Assembly: GCF_900010755.1 (NCBI RefSeq)
Contig: NZ_CZJT01000080.1
Span: 1-64,000, forward strand
From: Paeniglutamicibacter antarcticus
Lineage (GTDB): Bacteria > Actinomycetota > Actinomycetes > Actinomycetales > Micrococcaceae
Direction: 5' to 3'
Length of the DNA stretch: 64,000 nt
Position 1 is the first letter of the stretch, and each line of letters starts with the position of its first letter. Of the stretch, positions 61,921 to 64,000 are shown piece by piece. Under the pieces are notes generated by a model that was not told the DNA's origin, ran no database searches, and saw only the letters and a program-made list of their open reading frames with translations. Both the position numbers and the translations under genes were made by a program.

Positions 61921-62598
61921 TTAGGCCGTGACCCGCAGCGAGGTGTTCCAGTTGAAGTCGGCCAGCGCTGGGTTGACCTGGGCTGCCATCATCAGCAGCT
62001 GGAAGCCTTCGAGCTCGCGGGCGTGGTGGATGCCGCCGACCTCGAGGGGGCGCATGCCTGCTGCCGAAACGAATTCGGCCACGGCGGTGCGGGCGGCCTG
62101 GTCACCTGCAATGAAGACGTCCTGGGTGACGCCGTTTGGGTTTCCCGCGGTCAACGGACCTGCGAAGTTGGTGTTGAAGGCCTTGACGACGCTCGCGGAG
62201 GTGAGCGAGGCGATTTCCTCGGCGGCGGAGCTGCCGGCCGCGGTGGTCAGCGAGTCGAAGGTTTCGAAGTTGACCGGGTTGGAGATGTCGATGAGGATCT
62301 TCGCATCGAGTGCCGCGCCCTGGGTGGTGACGTATTCCTTGGAGGCGTCGAACGGCAGTGCCAAGATGACGATGGCTCCGGCCGGGGCCTCGGTGGAGTT
62401 GCCCGAGGCGATACCCTGGCCGAGCTCTGCGGCGAGGCTTGTTGCCGCTTCCGTGTTGCGGGCCAGGATCTGGAGGTTCTTGCCTGCCGCCAGTGCCTGG
62501 GTGGACAGTGCGCGGGCCATGTTGCCGGTTCCGATGATGGTGATGTCGATAGACATTGCGTCCTTCTTTCCGAAGAGTCGAGCGAAGAAGTTCTTCAT
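61921..62598 (-). CDS. NADP-binding oxidoreductase, NADPH:F420 reductase-like
   Basis: The 225-residue product has the Rossmann motif ITIIGTGNMARAL and strand patterns AIVILALPFDAS, KILIDISNPVNF and SVVKAFNTNFA of the NADPH-dependent F420 reductase/YrfF-like family. Whether F420 or another acceptor is used is unclear. ATG 62598 adds a basic N-terminal arm (KNFFARLFGKKDA); ATG 62556 with a strong AAGGA is a good alternative. Two TTGA-N4-TCAA sites upstream resemble those at the second MarR gene. Confidence 0.8.
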   Translation of the reverse strand: MKNFFARLFGKKDAMSIDITIIGTGNMARALSTQALAAGKNLQILARNTEAATSLAAELGQGIASGNSTEAPAGAIVILALPFDASKEYVTTQGAALDAKILIDISNPVNFETFDSLTTAAGSSAAEEIASLTSASVVKAFNTNFAGPLTAGNPNGVTQDVFIAGDQAARTAVAEFVSAAGMRPLEVGGIHHARELEGFQLLMMAAQVNPALADFNWNTSLRVTA

Positions 62599-62618
62599 GG
62601 TGCCCTCACGTGAATTGG

Positions 62619-62664
62619 TTGATCTTTCAAGTAAAACACTAGACCCTATTGGTTGAAGCGTCAA
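62619..62664 (-). promoter_or_regulatory. Two MarR-like TTGA-N4-TCAA sites
   Basis: TTGATCTTTCAA (62619-62630) and TTGAAGCGTCAA (62653-62664) lie 21 and 55 nt upstream of the reductase start. The second shares GGTTGA..CGTCAA with the site at 52681-52694, so the same regulator may act at both loci, 10 kb apart. Confidence 0.5.
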
Positions 62665-62745
62665 GTATTTAATGTGTTGAATTTCGCCATGAGAGGGGCG
62701 GGGTGGTGGAAAACCTGCAGATGGCTTGGGTGGGTGTGATGCGTG

Positions 62746-62774
62746 TTGTGTGGCTCACGCATCGCCGGTATGAT
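62746..62774 (+). promoter_or_regulatory. Promoter for the glycine riboswitch-gcvP transcript
   Basis: TTGTGT (62746-62751), 17-nt spacer, TATGAT (62769-62774). A transcript would begin near 62781, about 30 nt before the first aptamer. Confidence 0.6.
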
Positions 62775-62805
62775 GGATATCGTGCCTCGCAGGGGGCATA
62801 GCCAT

Positions 62806-63030
62806 TGACACGCGGCGGGAGAGTCCCGCTCAACGTAAGTTGGTCGGGCGCCGTAGGAGCAATTCCTCTCCGGGAAACTCTCAGGCCCCCGTACCGCCGC
62901 GAAGAGGCAACTCTGGAAAGTAGCACATCGCCACGGCGGTGCGGCTCACCGAAGGTGCAAGCACCGTTCCGCCACGCGTGGACGATGCGGAAACTCTCAG
63001 GTCACAGAAACAGGGTCGGGGAGGAACTTG
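62806..63030 (+). ncRNA. Tandem glycine riboswitch
   Basis: There are two consecutive aptamers. The first (about 62812-62900) has GGGAGAGTCCCGC, the CCGTAGGAGCAA bulge and CCGGGAAACTCTCAGG. The second (about 62901-63025) has AAGAGGCAACTCTGG, CACCGAAGGTGCAA and CGGAAACTCTCAGG. The repeated CTCTCAGG (62878-62885, 62994-63001) is the family hallmark. Glycine binding normally turns on the glycine cleavage genes. The end lies about 50 nt before gcvP. Confidence 0.93.
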
Positions 63031-63077
63031 CAGCTCGTTCGGCGTGCACGCACGTCGATGACCCAATGGAGTTCCCC

Positions 63078-64000
63078 ATGACCGTGACCCCGTCCGCTGA
63101 GTTCGTCGCCCGCCACATTGGCCCCCAGGGCAGCGACATCGACACCATGCTTGCCCAGCTTGGTTATTCATCCCTCGACGAACTCGTCGACACGGCCGTT
63201 CCGGCCGACATCCGCCAGTCCGAGCCGCTTAACCTTCCGGCCGCCCGCACCGAAGCAGAGGCCCTTTCTGACCTCCGCGTGCTCGCCGGCAAGAACGTCA
63301 TGAAGACCCAGATGATTGGCCAGGGCTTCTCCGACACCTACACGCCACCGGTGATCCTGCGCAATATCCTGGAAAACCCGGCCTGGTACACGGCCTACAC
63401 CCCGTACCAGCCGGAAATCTCCCAGGGCCGCCTTGAGGCACTGCTGAACTTCCAGACCATGGTCATGGACCTGACCGGCCTGCCGATCGCCAACGCCTCG
63501 ATGCTCGACGAAGCATCGGCAGTTGCCGAAGCAGTGTTGCTGATGCGCCGTGCCAACAAGGCCAAGGCCACCGCCAAGACCGTGCTTGATGCAAACCTCT
63601 TCCCGCAGACCGTCTCCGTGGTCCAGGGCCGCGCCGACGCGCTTGGCTTCGAGGTGGAAATCGCCGACCTGTCCAAGGGCCTGCCAGAGGGTGAAATCTC
63701 CGGCATCGTCCTGCAGCAGCCGGGCAACAACGGCGCAGTCGTTGACCACAGCGCAGTCATCGCCGCCGCCAAGGAACGCGGCGCGATGGTTACGGTTGCT
63801 GCCGATATCCTGTCGCTGACCATGATCGTTTCCCCGGGCGAGCAGGGTGCAGACATTGCCGTCGGCAACACCCAACGCTTCGGTGTCCCGCTGTTCTTCG
63901 GCGGCCCGCACGCGGCTTACCTGGCAGTCCGCCTCGGCCTGGAGCGCTCCCTTCCGGGCCGCCTGGTTGGCGTCTCCAAGGATTCGGCCGGAACCCCTGC
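63078..64000 (+). CDS. gcvP: Glycine dehydrogenase (decarboxylating), P-protein, N-terminal part
   Basis: The reading frame is open from ATG 63078 (GGAG 8 nt before) to the window edge, 307 codons of an expected ~950. Visible P-protein features are FVARHIGP at the start, [58 protein letters not shown] and [15 protein letters not shown]. The enzyme decarboxylates glycine with pyridoxal phosphate (its lysine lies beyond the window). The upstream tandem riboswitch ties it to glycine level. An in-frame ATG at 63066 is less well placed. Confidence 0.95.
   Translation, partial: MTVTPSAEFVARHIGPQGSDIDTMLAQLGYSSLDELVDTAVPADIRQSEPLNLPAARTEAEALSDLRVLAGKNVMKTQMIGQGFSDTYTPPVILRNILENPAWYTAYTPYQPEISQGRLEALLNFQTMVMDLTGLPIANASMLDEASAVAEAVLLMRRANKAKATAKTVLDANLFPQTVSVVQGRADALGFEVEIADLSKGLPEGEISGIVLQQPGNNGAVVDHSAVIAAAKERGAMVTVAADILSLTMIVSPGEQGADIAVGNTQRFGVPLFFGGPHAAYLAVRLGLERSLPGRLVGVSKDSAGTP

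Noticed and set aside
1..64000. CRISPR arrays, tRNA/rRNA genes, insertion sequences, integrases, prophage
   Set aside because: Read on both strands, no spaced repeat array, tRNA-like cloverleaf or transposase motif was seen; the single phage-type gene (YqaJ-like) has no phage neighbours.

Overview
The window is GC-rich, gene-dense actinobacterial chromosome. Gene content points to Micrococcaceae (Arthrobacter, Paeniglutamicibacter or Glutamicibacter type): META-domain proteins, SH3b/VanY wall enzymes, MenG, an intradiol dioxygenase lipoprotein, a tandem glycine riboswitch ahead of gcvP and DtxR/IdeR-type iron boxes. The genus is inferred from protein character, not from a database search. I see no rRNA, tRNA, CRISPR array, insertion sequence or phage block; this is mostly vertically inherited chromosome with a few decayed or unusual loci.

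Layout. 1-430: two terminator hairpins, no gene. 0.4-6.2 kb: a lipoprotein, a peptidase pair (aminopeptidase P plus amidohydrolase) and the RNA-binding protein Tex. 6.3-13.1 kb: an SdpI-like membrane protein, ferritin behind a probable iron box, two META-domain paralogues, and a cell-wall locus (four-SH3b protein, broken M23 peptidase, AI-2E-type permease, SH3-VanY carboxypeptidase). 13.2-17.8 kb, mostly minus strand: aldehyde dehydrogenase, aldo/keto reductase, a tiny acidic protein and thiolase, with two paralogous promoter-plus-hairpin RNA elements in between. 17.8-24 kb: alpha/beta hydrolase, ABC-2 exporter, helicase HrpB, secreted intradiol dioxygenase. 24-38 kb: acyl-CoA dehydrogenase, GNAT, TetR, DoxX-like protein, MFS exporter, PhzF-like, AMIN-like secreted protein, MscS, YqaJ-type nuclease, sugar epimerase, glutaredoxin-like protein, MacB/FtsX-type ABC pair, amino acid permease.

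38.6-49.3 kb is a siderophore-uptake region. A minus-strand yclNOPQ-like operon (binding lipoprotein, two permeases, ATPase) lies divergent from a second binding lipoprotein. Across a metallo-beta-lactamase-fold gene follow two more FecCD permeases and an ATPase fused to a siderophore-interacting reductase. One polypeptide may therefore energise import and carry the reductase that releases the iron. Three DtxR/IdeR-like boxes sit in the divergent intergenic region. Next come a MarR regulator and a divergent ABC exporter sharing a perfect palindrome.

52-64 kb: a second MarR regulator, an NADPH:FMN reductase and a hydroquinone-reductase homologue form a plausible quinone/redox-stress patch. The same TTGA-N4-TCAA operator-like motif recurs before an F420/NADP-reductase-like gene at 62.6 kb. 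MenG, GNAT, an RNase HI with a C-terminal NTF2-like domain, a beta-lactamase-fold esterase, a GDSL hydrolase, an ArsR/SRPBCC pair and a VIT-family metal transporter follow. The window ends inside gcvP, controlled by a tandem glycine riboswitch.

Most notable: the twin RNA elements at 16.0-16.6 kb, the ATPase-SIP fusion, the RNase HI fusion, and the motif sets suggesting two local regulons (iron; MarR/redox).
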